This document shows positions 1 through 8,961 of a stretch of 64,000 nucleotides of DNA, in pieces. Position 1 is the first letter of the stretch. Every line of letters begins with the position of its first letter. The position numbers and the translations under genes are program-made. Under the pieces are notes generated by a model. That model saw nothing but the letters and a program-made list of their open reading frames with translations, was not told the origin of the DNA and ran no database searches. Location of the stretch: positions 62,001-126,000 of the forward strand of contig JBNKIW010000007.1 in NCBI GenBank assembly GCA_050290865.1, given 5' to 3'. The DNA comes from JARRLC01 sp050290865. GTDB lineage: Bacteria; Pseudomonadota; Alphaproteobacteria; Rhizobiales; Rhodomicrobiaceae.

Positions 1-2341
1 GCGGGACATTGTCCCCGCCGGGCACGGCCAGCATCAGGCTGCGCAGCGTGTCCATCTTCGCCCGCTCGTCGGCGACGGCGCGCGCAACGACGTCGATCAG
101 ATAGATGGAATCGCGAACCTGGGTGACGGTGGCGCCGGTCAGGACGGCGTTGATGGCCTTGGAGACCTGTTCCGAGCTCAGCCCGGCGGCGCGGGCCTGA
201 TCCTGATCGACCTCCACCCTGATGACCTTGGACGGCTCGTTCCAGTCGTAATTGATGTTCCAGACGTAGGAGTTCTGGGCCATGAGCCGGGCGAAGGCAT
301 GCGAAAACGCCCGCGCCTTCTCCGGATCGGGACCACTGACCCGGAATTTCAACGGCCAGCCGACTGGCGGTCCGAGTTCCAGCGGATTGACGCGCACCAT
401 CACATTGTCAAAGCCCTTCGAGAACGCCTCTTCCAGCCGCTTCTTGACGCCGGAGCGTTCTTCGTAGCCCTTGGTGACGACGACGGCCTGAGCGAAGAAG
501 TCGTTGCTCAGCTGCGCGTCGAGCGGCAGATAGAAACGGATGGCACCCTGGCCGACATAGAAACTCCAGCGCACGATATCCGGCTCTTCCTTGAAGATCT
601 TTTCGGCGCGGGCCACGGCCTTTTCGGTGGCATAAATGGAGGCGCTTTGCGGCAGGGTCAGATCGACGAGCAGTTCGGGGCGGTCGGAGGCGGGGAAAAA
701 CTGCTGCTGCACGAAGTTCATGCCGACGAGCGAGGCGATGAACATCCCGGTCACGACCGTGAGCACCGTGCCTTTCCAGCGCAAGGCGTGTTCGAGGACA
801 CGCTCGAAGCGGCCGTAGAAGCCCGAGCCGCCATGCCCGCCGCCATGGCCTTCCATCTTGTCCGGCAGGATGAACACGCCCGTCAGCGGCGCGAAAAGCA
901 CCGCGACGATCCAGGATACGACCAGCGCGACGGCGATCACCGCGAACAACGAGAAGCAATATTCGCCTGCGGAGCTCCTGGCAAAGCCCACGGGCACGAA
1001 ACCGGCGATGGTCACCAGCGTGCCGGTCAGCATTGGGAAGGCGGTCGAGGTGTAGGCGAAAGTCGCCGCTTTCACCTTGTCGAACCCCTCTTCCAGTTTG
1101 CTGATCATCATTTCCACGGCGATCATGGCGTCATCGACCAGGAGTCCGAGCGAGATGATGAGCGCGCCGAGCGAAATGCGCTGCAGCGAGATGGATAGCA
1201 TCTCCATCGCCACGAACGTCACCCCCAGCACCAGCGGAATGGCGACCGCCACCACCACGCCCGGCCGCAGGCCCAGCGCGAGGAAGCTTACCGCCAGGAC
1301 GATGATCACCGCCTCTTCCAGCGATTTCATGAATTCGGCCACCGACGCCTTCACCACCACCGGCTGATCCGCCACGAGCTGGAGATCAACGCCGACAGGC
1401 AGATTGCCCCTGGCCCGGTCGATGATCTTCCGTACGTCCTCGCCCAGCGCCAGCACGTCACCGCCAACGGTCATGGAGATCGCCACGCCGATGGCCTGAT
1501 GGCCGTTGAAACGGAAGATGGGCTGCGGCGGGTCGGCGTAGCCGCGCTTGATCTTCACGATGTCACCGAGACGGTAGAACTTGTCGCCCGAACGGATGTT
1601 GATCGCCTTCAGGCTCTTTTCCGAGACGAAGGCGCCGGACACGCGGATGGTGATACGCTCCGGGCCGGCATCGACCACGCCCGAGGGTGTGACGGCGTTC
1701 TGCTCCTGAAGCGTCTGCACCAGAGCGGAGACGTCTATCCCCAGCGCGGCCATTTGCAGGGTAGAGAATTCCAGGTAGATCTTCTCGTCCTGCGTGCCGA
1801 TCAACTCGATCTTCGCGACATTTGGCGCACGCAGCACGTCGGCGCGGACGGTCTCGGCGAAATCGCGCAGTTCGCGGAAGTCGAAGCCGTCGCCGGTCAG
1901 GGCGTAGATGATGGAATAGACATCGCCGAAATCATCGTTGAAATACGGCCCCTGCACGCCCTGCGGCAGTGTGGAGCGGATGTCGTTGATCTTGTTGCGG
2001 GCGAGCTGCCAGAGATTGGGCACGCTGGCGGCCGGCGTTGAGTCCAGCAGGTTGAGATAGACCGTGGACTCGCCGGGCTTGGTATAGCTCTTGACGTAGT
2101 CGAGATGGGGGACTTCCTCCAGCTTCTTCTCGATGCGGTCCGTGACTTCGTTGACCGTGTCGATGGTCGTGGCGCCGGGCCAGTAGGTCTTCACGATCAT
2201 CGTCTTGATGGTGAAGGCCGGATCCTCCTCGCGCCCGAGGCGGACATAGGACCACGCACCGGCAAGCGCAGAGACCAGCATCAGGTAGACTACGAAACTC
2301 TTGTGGCGCAGCGCCCATTCCGACAGATTGAACCCGGTCAT
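1..2341 (-). CDS. RND efflux transporter permease subunit (AcrB/MexF-type), C-terminus outside window
   Basis: Inner-membrane proton/drug antiporter of the RND superfamily. About 780 N-terminal residues are visible of a family that usually has 1020-1050; the C-terminal part lies beyond the left edge. The N-terminus (MTGFNLSEWALRHKS) leads into a first membrane helix, followed by the porter domain and then a block of hydrophobic helices. An Asp-Asp pair in GLLVDDAMIAVEMM near residue 403 matches the TM4 proton-relay aspartates of AcrB. The ATG overlaps the stop of the adaptor gene by four bases (ATGA), so the two are co-transcribed and probably translationally coupled. Family is certain; substrate cannot be told. 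No outer-membrane channel gene is seen on this side. Confidence 0.93.
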   Translation of the reverse strand, partial: MTGFNLSEWALRHKSFVVYLMLVSALAGAWSYVRLGREEDPAFTIKTMIVKTYWPGATTIDTVNEVTDRIEKKLEEVPHLDYVKSYTKPGESTVYLNLLDSTPAASVPNLWQLARNKINDIRSTLPQGVQGPYFNDDFGDVYSIIYALTGDGFDFRELRDFAETVRADVLRAPNVAKIELIGTQDEKIYLEFSTLQMAALGIDVSALVQTLQEQNAVTPSGVVDAGPERITIRVSGAFVSEKSLKAINIRSGDKFYRLGDIVKIKRGYADPPQPIFRFNGHQAIGVAISMTVGGDVLALGEDVRKIIDRARGNLPVGVDLQLVADQPVVVKASVAEFMKSLEEAVIIVLAVSFLALGLRPGVVVAVAIPLVLGVTFVAMEMLSISLQRISLGALIISLGLLVDDAMIAVEMMISKLEEGFDKVKAATFAYTSTAFPMLTGTLVTIAGFVPVGFARSSAGEYCFSLFAVIAVALVVSWIVAVLFAPLTGVFILPDKMEGHGGGHGGSGFYGRFERVLEHALRWKGTVLTVVTGMFIASLVGMNFVQQQFFPASDRPELLVDLTLPQSASIYATEKAVARAEKIFKEEPDIVRWSFYVGQGAIRFYLPLDAQLSNDFFAQAVVVTKGYEERSGVKKRLEEAFSKGFDNVMVRVNPLELGPPVGWPLKFRVSGPDPEKARAFSHAFARLMAQNSYVWNINYDWNEPSKVIRVEVDQDQARAAGLSSEQVSKAINAVLTGATVTQVRDSIYLIDVVARAVADERAKMDTLRSLMLAVPGGDNVP

Positions 2342-3420
2342 GACGCGCCGTCTTCCGAGACTTGCACCTTCTGGCCCTCGCGCAGCCGGTTCACGCCCGC
2401 GATGACGACGATATCCCCCTTGGCAAGGCCGCCGCTGACGATGACGCGGTCGGTTTCGTAGCGCGATACCGTCACCGGCTTCAGACTGACCGTCTTCGTG
2501 GCCGGATCGACCACCCAGACGGCGGGCTTGTCCCCCTGCTCGAACAGCGCTGCCGCGGGCAGCACGACGGCGGCTGCGCCGGTCGTTTTCAAAGCCCCGG
2601 TGACGCTGGCCCCGAAGCGCATCTCTTCCGGCGGCGAAAGGAGCGTGACCTTGACCTGATAGGTGCGGGTGGTGGGATCGGCCACCGGCGAGACTTCGCG
2701 CACCGCGCCCTCGCAGGACACTGCCGGATCGGACACCAAGGCAATGATGACCCGCGGTATTTTTCGAGCCTGCGGCTTCGTCAGCACGGCCTCGGCAATG
2801 TTGAACACGGCGTCGCGATCGTTGGGCCTCGCCAGACGCACGATCATCTGCCCCGCGGTCACGACCTGCCCCGCTTCAGCGCCGGTCGCGGTGATGACGC
2901 CGTCGAAATCGGCGCGCAGATCGGTGTAGGCGAGTTGATCTTTGGCCAGATCGCGCGCGGCATCGTTGGCCTCGAGCCTGGCCTTCGCCGCAAGCATATT
3001 GCGCTGCGCGGTGTCGTATTGGGCCTGCGTGGTCCACCCTTGTTTCAAAAGCTGACGCTTGCGGGCTTCTTCTCCCTTGGCGTCGTTCAACCTGGCCTGA
3101 GCCGCGTTGACATCGGCCTGGGCCGATCTCAGTTTCGCTCGGAAATCCTGATCGTCGAGACGTGCCAGCAGGTCGCCTTTCTTCACGGTCTGGCCGACAT
3201 CGACGGCGCGCTCGATGACTTTGCCGTCTACACGAAAACCGATGTCGCTCTCATAACGCGGCTTGATCTCGCCGACCGTGCGGAAATCGTTGCGGAGCGG
3301 ACTTGGGGCGGCGACGACCGTCTTTACCGGCCGGATTTCCTCGGGCGGCGGCGCGGATTTCCGGCAGCCAACAGCCGCAAGGCAGACGGCCAGAAAGACC
3401 AGCACAAGTCCGCGAAACAT
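2338..3420 (-). CDS. RND efflux periplasmic adaptor lipoprotein (HlyD/MFP family)
   Basis: Periplasmic adaptor of a tripartite RND pump, 360 aa. The chosen ATG gives a lipoprotein signal: a hydrophobic stretch from residue 4 and a lipobox AVGC with the acylated Cys at 19; a longer reading frame upstream would destroy it. Downstream come the first half of the lipoyl domain (IGFRVDGKVIERAVDVGQTV), an alpha-helical hairpin rich in Ala/Gln/Arg (about 90-170), the second lipoyl half (GAEAGQVVTAGQMIVRL) and beta-barrel and membrane-proximal domains, the standard order of the MFP family. Directly precedes the permease with a 4-base overlap. A palindromic repeat starts 36 bases upstream of the start codon and may lie in its leader. 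Confidence 0.93.
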   Translation of the reverse strand: MFRGLVLVFLAVCLAAVGCRKSAPPPEEIRPVKTVVAAPSPLRNDFRTVGEIKPRYESDIGFRVDGKVIERAVDVGQTVKKGDLLARLDDQDFRAKLRSAQADVNAAQARLNDAKGEEARKRQLLKQGWTTQAQYDTAQRNMLAAKARLEANDAARDLAKDQLAYTDLRADFDGVITATGAEAGQVVTAGQMIVRLARPNDRDAVFNIAEAVLTKPQARKIPRVIIALVSDPAVSCEGAVREVSPVADPTTRTYQVKVTLLSPPEEMRFGASVTGALKTTGAAAVVLPAAALFEQGDKPAVWVVDPATKTVSLKPVTVSRYETDRVIVSGGLAKGDIVVIAGVNRLREGQKVQVSEDGAS

Positions 3421-3455
3421 CGCCGCACTCCTGTGATTGCCGGCATTCGCTCCCG

Positions 3456-3641
3456 CTAGTACGCCCCGCAGGAAGTTCTGACCCAATTGCTACACATTCT
3501 CATCAGGACTTCCTGCGGACAAGGCGTACTAGCAAGTTATTGTTTCTAGTACAGCATTGATTCAGCTAGTGTCCCTTCGTCCCGCAAATACCGAAATGAG
3601 GCTGCGACAAACTGGTCGGTATTTGCGGGACGGGACACTAG
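3456..3641. repeat. Palindromic double-hairpin repeat, copy 1
   Basis: Hairpin A (3456-3532) has ends CTAGTACGCC/GGCGTACTAG and an inner 15-bp stem CCGCAGGAAGTTCTG/CAGGACTTCCTGCGG with one T.G wobble. A 13-base spacer (CAAGTTATTGTTT) follows, then CTAGTACAGC at 3546, then a second hairpin (3566-3641) with ends CTAGTGTCCC/GGGACACTAG and a 16-bp inner stem GTCCCGCAAATACCGA/TCGGTATTTGCGGGAC. Hairpin A and the spacer recur at 32839 and 57141; the second hairpin has a different stem in this copy. It fills most of the 324-base gap between the adaptor gene and the next gene. No coding potential seen. Confidence 0.9.
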
Positions 3642-3744
3642 ACGCATTTAACACCGCAATGGTTCTACAAGCGTTACGGGAGACGTCGGGGAGGCACAGC
3701 CCGGTTGCGGTCGAGCGGCGGCGCGCCTGTCCGGCGTCCCGTCA

Positions 3745-4197
3745 TCAGCCCCAACTCAGCGTCATGGCGATGTCGCCCGGCAATCCGCCCGGAAAGTCGA
3801 CGATGTGCACCTTGAGCCGATAGCCCTGCGGCTTGAAGTATTTGTACCAGAGCTGGTAGATTTCCTTCGGGATGCCGGTCAGCGTGTTCTCCCAGCCCGG
3901 TTCCGACTGATTGATCGCCCGGCCGCGATCGGTGCAAAGATCGTTTGGAAAACGATAGACCTGCACCTCGGTCCGGCCCGCCGAGGCAGCACGTCGGATG
4001 ATGCTCACGCCGCGCTGGATGGCCTCCTCGTCGGTGATCCCGGAAGGCTTCGACATCTGCTCGATCAGCGCCCTCTTTTCCGCCTCCTCCTCGGCATGCT
4101 TTTGCGCTGAGAGGGAGGCCTTCTCGGCCTCGGCTATGGCGATTTCTTTCATCACCTCCTTCGCGGATGGCAGCACATCTTCGATGGTCGCGGGCAT
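3745..4197 (-). CDS. Conserved-looking hypothetical protein with N-terminal coiled coil
   Basis: 150 aa, function not recognised. The first 60 residues are charged and Ala/Glu/Lys-rich with heptad spacing (a likely coiled coil), followed by a globular part with RRAASAGRTEVQVYRFPNDLCTDRGRAINQ and a hydrophobic C-terminus (VHIVDFPGGLPGDIAMTLSWG). No signal peptide or membrane segment. The start is supported by a CCGGAG site nine bases upstream. It is on the opposite strand to, and 260 bases from, the DUF3141 operon, and repeat copy 1 lies just downstream of its stop. Codon usage is like its neighbours. The second half reads like a small alpha/beta domain, but I cannot name a family. Confidence 0.75.
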   Translation of the reverse strand: MPATIEDVLPSAKEVMKEIAIAEAEKASLSAQKHAEEEAEKRALIEQMSKPSGITDEEAIQRGVSIIRRAASAGRTEVQVYRFPNDLCTDRGRAINQSEPGWENTLTGIPKEIYQLWYKYFKPQGYRLKVHIVDFPGGLPGDIAMTLSWG

Positions 4198-4457
4198 GTT
4201 CGTTTACTCCGGAATATCGCCTGGCGGCTTCTGGGCGCCATACTGTCCTCCGAACGCATTACAGTTTCGATAAATGCGAGGAGAAAAACCGATTAGCGAA
4301 TTGTTACGAGGAGACGATCTTCGGTTCAACTTCGCTTTGCCTTGAACACCTGACCCGTAGCTAAACATTAGCGTTTGACGATTACGGTGCCGACCGTGAG
4401 CGGGCCGGACGATTGCGGCCGCTGAGCCAATAATGCGCATCCCGAGGTGAGTCGACC

Positions 4458-6713
4458 ATGCCAGAGAATCCAGCCCACGAGCAGCAGCCCGCCTGGACAT
4501 ACGGCGCTGCGTCCGGCCTCATCGGCGAGGCGGCGGAATATGTGATCGACGCCGCGCAGCGAAGCATCCTCTTCTGGGACGTGATGCGCCAGCGCGGCAA
4601 CCAGTACCGCGAGCACATGGCCAGGACGGCCCCGCACGTGCTCAGCTACGAGTTCGAACTCATCGTCGAAGGTTGGTCCCTTCCCCGCCCGGTGAACTAC
4701 GCCCTGGTGGGCATCCTGCCGCCGCCGGGCGTCGAGACCAGCAGCAGGCGCCGTCCTTTCGTGGTTGTCGACCCGCGCGCCGGACACGGGCCTGGCATCG
4801 GCGGCTTCAAAGCCGACAGCGAGATCGGCGTCGCGTTGAGAGCCGGGCACCCTTGCTATTTCATCGGCTTTCTGCCCGAGCCGGTTCCCGGTCAGACCAT
4901 CGAGGATGTCGCCCGCGCGGAGGCTGTCTTCCTGGAAAAAGTCATCGCGTTGCACCCGGAAGCGGACGGCAAGCCCTGCGTGATCGGCAATTGTCAGGCG
5001 GGCTGGGCGGTGGCGATGCTGGCGTCCGCGCGTCCCGAGCTGTTCGGGCCGCTCATCCTGGCGGGAGCGCCTCTGTCCTATTGGGCGGGCGTGCGCGGTA
5101 AAAACCCCATGCGCTACAGCGGCGGCCTCCTGGGTGGAAGCTGGCTGACAACGCTGATCAGCGATCTCGGACGCGGTATCTTCGACGGTGTGTGGCTGGT
5201 CCAGAACTTCGAAAACGCCAATCCGTCCAATACATTGTGGACAAAGACCTACAATCTGTATTCGAAGATCGACACCGAGGCGCCGCGCTATCTCGGCTTC
5301 GAGCGCTGGTGGGGCGGCCACGTCGATATGAACGCCGACGAAATCCAGACCATCGTCGATGAACTTTTCATCGGCAACAATCTGGCGGCAGGCTGCATCC
5401 AGTCCTCCGACGGCTGGGCCATCGACCTGCGCAACATCACCTCGCCCATCGTGGTGTTCTGCTCGAAGGGAGACAATATCACGCCGCCCCAGCAGGCGCT
5501 GGGCTGGATCCTCGACCTCTACGACAGCGTGGACGAGATCCGCGCCTGGGGGCAGACGATCGTCTACACCATCCACGAGAAGGTCGGCCATCTGGGAATT
5601 TTCGTCTCCTCGGGCGTGGCGCGCAAAGAGCATGGTGAGTTTTCCTGCAATATCGACCTGATCGAGGTGCTGCCGCCCGGCCTCTACGAAGCCACCTTCG
5701 AGCCGAAGACGGCGGATACGCCCTACGCCGATCTGGCGCATGGCGACTGGATCATGCGGTGCGAGGAGCGGACGCTGGATGACATCCGCGCGCTCGGCGG
5801 CAACGATACGGACGACGAGCGGCGCTTCGCGACTGCGGCCCGCGTGTCGGAGATCAATCTCGCGCTCTACCGGACCTTCGCGCAGCCGCTGGTGCGGGCG
5901 CTGACGACGCCATTGAGCGCGGATGTGTTCCGGCGCCTGCACCCGCTCCGGCTCCAATACGAAATCTTCTCCGACGCCGACCCGCTCGCTGCACCGCTCG
6001 CGCAGATGGCGGAACAAATGCGCGAGCACCGCCAGCCCGTGGATGACGACAACCCGTTCCGTGTCCTCGAACAGATCGTGTCGGACCAGATCGTGGCGGC
6101 GCTCGACGGCTGGCGCGACCTGGCCAACGCGGCCGCCGAGTGGACCTTTCTGACCGTCTATGGCTCGCCCTTCCTCCAGGCCGCCGTCGGCATCGACCCC
6201 GCCGCCTGCGCATTCCGGCGGGCGGGCAAGAGCGTCCTGCATCACCAACTGGTGGATCGGCGTATCGCGGAGTTGAAATCGCACATCGGCGTCGGCGGCC
6301 TGCGCGAGTGCCTGATCCGTGGTATGCTCTATGTGGCCGAGGTACGCGGCGGCGCCGACGAACGCGGTGCGACATATATCTGGCGTCTGCTTGCCACGCA
6401 GGACGAAGCGCAACGCCTGACGATCGCGGCGTTCAAGGCGCTGCTGCGCGAGCAGTATTTCATGCTGCTGATCGACGAGGACGCCACGCTGTCCGCCATT
6501 CCGGAGATGCTGCCGCCCGACGCCAACCTCCGCCGCCTGGGCTTTGCAGCGCTGCGGGAGCTGGTGAGTGTGCGTGGCGAGCCCACGGGCGAGGCGGCGG
6601 TGCGGCTGCGGCGCATCGCGGAGCTGTTCGGCGCCGGGGCTGAGGCGCTGGCCGGTCCTGTCGGACCCGGCACCCCTGTCCTGGAGGAATTGGAGCGCGC
6701 CAAGGCGTCATGA
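4458..6713 (+). CDS. DUF3141-domain protein, PHA-synthase-like alpha/beta hydrolase
   Basis: 751 aa protein of the DUF3141 family, annotated in databases as poly(3-hydroxyalkanoate)-synthetase-like. A lipase-box-like GNCQAG at 177-182 puts Cys179 at the nucleophile position, as in PhaC synthases, and an Asp (SKGDN, D339) and His (VGHLG, H378) are spaced as the rest of a Cys-Asp-His triad. A long C-terminal region (about 400-750) is not part of the hydrolase fold. First gene of a three-gene operon with phosphate acyltransferase and acetate kinase (39 bases to the next start), which suggests a role in acyl-CoA, acyl-phosphate or hydroxyalkanoate metabolism. Activity of this family is, to my knowledge, not established. 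A short palindrome (4360-4372) and a TTGACG hexamer (4375) lie in the upstream gap. Confidence 0.88.
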   Translation: MPENPAHEQQPAWTYGAASGLIGEAAEYVIDAAQRSILFWDVMRQRGNQYREHMARTAPHVLSYEFELIVEGWSLPRPVNYALVGILPPPGVETSSRRRPFVVVDPRAGHGPGIGGFKADSEIGVALRAGHPCYFIGFLPEPVPGQTIEDVARAEAVFLEKVIALHPEADGKPCVIGNCQAGWAVAMLASARPELFGPLILAGAPLSYWAGVRGKNPMRYSGGLLGGSWLTTLISDLGRGIFDGVWLVQNFENANPSNTLWTKTYNLYSKIDTEAPRYLGFERWWGGHVDMNADEIQTIVDELFIGNNLAAGCIQSSDGWAIDLRNITSPIVVFCSKGDNITPPQQALGWILDLYDSVDEIRAWGQTIVYTIHEKVGHLGIFVSSGVARKEHGEFSCNIDLIEVLPPGLYEATFEPKTADTPYADLAHGDWIMRCEERTLDDIRALGGNDTDDERRFATAARVSEINLALYRTFAQPLVRALTTPLSADVFRRLHPLRLQYEIFSDADPLAAPLAQMAEQMREHRQPVDDDNPFRVLEQIVSDQIVAALDGWRDLANAAAEWTFLTVYGSPFLQAAVGIDPAACAFRRAGKSVLHHQLVDRRIAELKSHIGVGGLRECLIRGMLYVAEVRGGADERGATYIWRLLATQDEAQRLTIAAFKALLREQYFMLLIDEDATLSAIPEMLPPDANLRRLGFAALRELVSVRGEPTGEAAVRLRRIAELFGAGAEALAGPVGPGTPVLEELERAKAS

Positions 6714-6752
6714 CCCGGCGCTCAGGCAAAACACAATCGGGAGTATCCGGCC

Positions 6753-7715
6753 ATGACCATACCCAAGATCGCGGTCCACGAGCACGTGCCGCATGAGAAA
6801 TACGAGCGGCTGATCGGCCTCGCCAAGGACGTGCCGCCAGCAGCGACCGTCGTTGTCTATCCGTGCGAGGAAACCGCGCTGCGCGGCGCCATCGAGGCGG
6901 CCGAGGCGGGGATCATCAAGCCGACACTCGTCGGACCGGCGGCGAAAATCGCAGCCGTCGCGCGGGACGCCGGTCTCGATATCGGCCGTTATCCCGTCGT
7001 CGACGTGGAGACCGACGAAGAGGCGGCGGAGCGCGGCGTCGGGCTCATCGGCGAGGCCAAGGGCGAACTCCTGATGAAAGGCAGCCTGCACACCGACATC
7101 CTGATGCACGCCGTCATGTCCAAAGGTCTGCGGACCGCCCGGCGGATCAGCCACGTCTTCGTCATGGACGTCCCCACGCACGATGACGCGCTGTTCATCA
7201 CCGACGCCGCCATCAACATCTTCCCCGATCTCGAAGCCAAGCGCGACATCATCCAGAACGCCATCGACCTGTTCACCGGCCTCAAGCTCGGCACGCCGCG
7301 CGTGGCGATCCTCTCGGCGGTCGAGACCGTGACCCCGAAAATCCCGTCCACCATCGACGCCGCCGCGCTGTGCAAAATGGCCGACCGCGGCCAGATCACG
7401 GGCGGTATTCTCGACGGCCCGCTGGCCTTCGACAACGCCATCGACCTCGAAGCGGCCGAGATCAAGGGTATCAAATCCGAAGTTGCGGGGCGCGCCCAGA
7501 TCCTCGTGGTGCCGGACCTCGAGTCGGGCAACATGCTCGCCAAGAACCTGACCTTCCTCACCCGCGCCGATGCGGCGGGCATCGTGCTCGGCGCCCGTGT
7601 GCCGATCATCCTCACCTCGCGCGCCGACTCCGTACGTACGCGCATGGCCTCCTGCGCTGTCGCGGTGCTCTATGCCCACGCGCGCCGCTCCACAACCAAC
7701 CTTCCCCACGCGTGA
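6753..7715 (+). CDS. Phosphate acetyl/butyryltransferase
   Basis: 320 aa enzyme of the PTA_PTB family: transfers an acyl group between CoA and phosphate (acyl-CoA + Pi <-> acyl-phosphate + CoA). Family signatures include LVGPAAKI, the MKGSLHTD substrate-binding segment, RRISHVFVMDVPTHDDALFITDAA, a GGILDGPLAFDNA block and VPDLESGNMLAKNLTFL near the C-terminus. Length matches stand-alone Pta/Ptb of alphaproteobacteria rather than long multidomain Pta. A GGGAG site precedes the ATG. Its stop overlaps a possible GTG of the kinase gene, so the pair is tightly coupled. Whether acetyl or a longer acyl group is preferred cannot be read from the sequence. Confidence 0.92.
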   Translation: MTIPKIAVHEHVPHEKYERLIGLAKDVPPAATVVVYPCEETALRGAIEAAEAGIIKPTLVGPAAKIAAVARDAGLDIGRYPVVDVETDEEAAERGVGLIGEAKGELLMKGSLHTDILMHAVMSKGLRTARRISHVFVMDVPTHDDALFITDAAINIFPDLEAKRDIIQNAIDLFTGLKLGTPRVAILSAVETVTPKIPSTIDAAALCKMADRGQITGGILDGPLAFDNAIDLEAAEIKGIKSEVAGRAQILVVPDLESGNMLAKNLTFLTRADAAGIVLGARVPIILTSRADSVRTRMASCAVAVLYAHARRSTTNLPHA

Positions 7716-7720
7716 ACGCC

Positions 7721-8920
7721 ATGGACACCATTCTTGTCGTCAATGCCGGCTCGTCGAGCCTCAAATTCGAAGTCTTCGGGATTTCCGGGAACAACGATCT
7801 GCAACGCCTCGTCAAAGGCGAGATGGACGGTATCGGTACGCGTCCGCATCTGCGCGCGACGGGGGCGGACAAAAAAACGCTGATCGACGAACCCTATCCG
7901 GAAGGCCGCGTGCCCGATCTACACGCCGCCATCCATGAGGCCGGCACATGGCTGTGCGGGCAGCAGTCGTTCGATTTCGCCGCCGTGGGCCACCGCGTCG
8001 TTCATGGCGGCCCGGAATTCGCGCAACCGGTGCTGATCACGCCACAGGTGTATGAGCGGCTGGAGCGGTATGTGCCGCTGGCGCCACTGCACCAGCCGAA
8101 CAATCTGGCCCCGGTCAAGGGCCTGATGAAGCGCTCTCCCAAGCTGCCGCAGGTCGCCTGCTTCGACACGGCCTTTCATCGTGGGCACAGTGAGCTCGCG
8201 GAGCACTACGCCATCCCGGAGAACCTCTACGCAGAAGGCGTGCGGCGCTACGGCTTCCACGGACTGTCATACGAATATATCGCCGGGCGCCTTCCTGAGG
8301 TGACGCCCGACATCGCCAAGGGACGCGTCATCGTCGCCCATCTGGGCAGCGGCGCATCGATGTGCGCGATCCAGAACGGGCACAGCATCGAATGCACCTT
8401 CGGTTTCACGGCGCTGGACGGCATCCCCATGGGTACGAGGCCCGGACAGATCGACCCCGGCGTCATACTCTACCTCATCGAGGAAAAGGGGATGAACACC
8501 GAGGCGGTGAAGAACTTCCTGTACCACGAGTGCGGGCTTTTGGGGCTGTCCGGCATCAGCAACGACGTGCGCGAGCTGGAAGCCAGTTCCGACCCGCGGG
8601 CCAAGTTCACCCTGGACTATTTCGCCTACCGCGTTGCACTGAATGCGGGGATGTTGCAGGCCGCGCTCGGTGGCGTCGATGGCTTCGTCTTCACGGCGGG
8701 GATCGGCGAGAACTCGGTGGAGATGCGCGCACGGATTGCGGAAAGGATGGACTGGCTTGGGGTCGCGCTGGACACGAGCGCCAACGCCGCGAGCAGGACG
8801 CAGATCACACAGGCGTGCAGCCGCGTGCCGCTCTACGTCATACCGACCGATGAGGAACTGATGATCGCGCGGCACACACTGGCCGTCATCACGGCTCAGG
8901 GCCTGCGCGGGAGCGCATGA
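7721..8920 (+). CDS. ackA: Acetate kinase (acetate/propionate kinase family)
   Basis: 399 aa, the usual AckA length. Catalyses acyl-phosphate + ADP <-> carboxylate + ATP. Conserved blocks: N-terminal VVNAGSSSLKFEVF (phosphate-binding), VGHRVVHGGPEF, FDTAFH, RRYGFHGLSYEYI, VAHLGSGASMCAI, MGTRPGQIDPG and FTAGIGENS. I chose the ATG at 7721, five bases after the transacylase stop; an in-frame GTG nine bases upstream is the alternative. Together with the preceding gene it forms an acyl-CoA to carboxylate plus ATP route, here fused into one transcription unit with a DUF3141 protein. A strong hairpin follows between this gene and the convergent hydrolase gene. Confidence 0.95.
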   Translation: MDTILVVNAGSSSLKFEVFGISGNNDLQRLVKGEMDGIGTRPHLRATGADKKTLIDEPYPEGRVPDLHAAIHEAGTWLCGQQSFDFAAVGHRVVHGGPEFAQPVLITPQVYERLERYVPLAPLHQPNNLAPVKGLMKRSPKLPQVACFDTAFHRGHSELAEHYAIPENLYAEGVRRYGFHGLSYEYIAGRLPEVTPDIAKGRVIVAHLGSGASMCAIQNGHSIECTFGFTALDGIPMGTRPGQIDPGVILYLIEEKGMNTEAVKNFLYHECGLLGLSGISNDVRELEASSDPRAKFTLDYFAYRVALNAGMLQAALGGVDGFVFTAGIGENSVEMRARIAERMDWLGVALDTSANAASRTQITQACSRVPLYVIPTDEELMIARHTLAVITAQGLRGSA

Positions 8921-8929
8921 CGCCACGGC

Positions 8930-8961
8930 GAGGCGGCTGCCCTGGCGCGTGGCGCCGCCTC
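8930..8961. terminator. Hairpin between convergent genes
   Basis: Perfect 8-bp stem GAGGCGGC/GCCGCCTC, extended inside by GCC/GGC after a one-base bulge. It fills the 39-base gap between ackA and the convergent hydrolase gene and could act on both strands. No U-tract, so intrinsic termination is only probable. Confidence 0.4.

Noticed and set aside
4368..6413. 681-codon minus-strand frame
   Set aside because: Antisense to the DUF3141 gene; no recognised domain and shadow-type composition.
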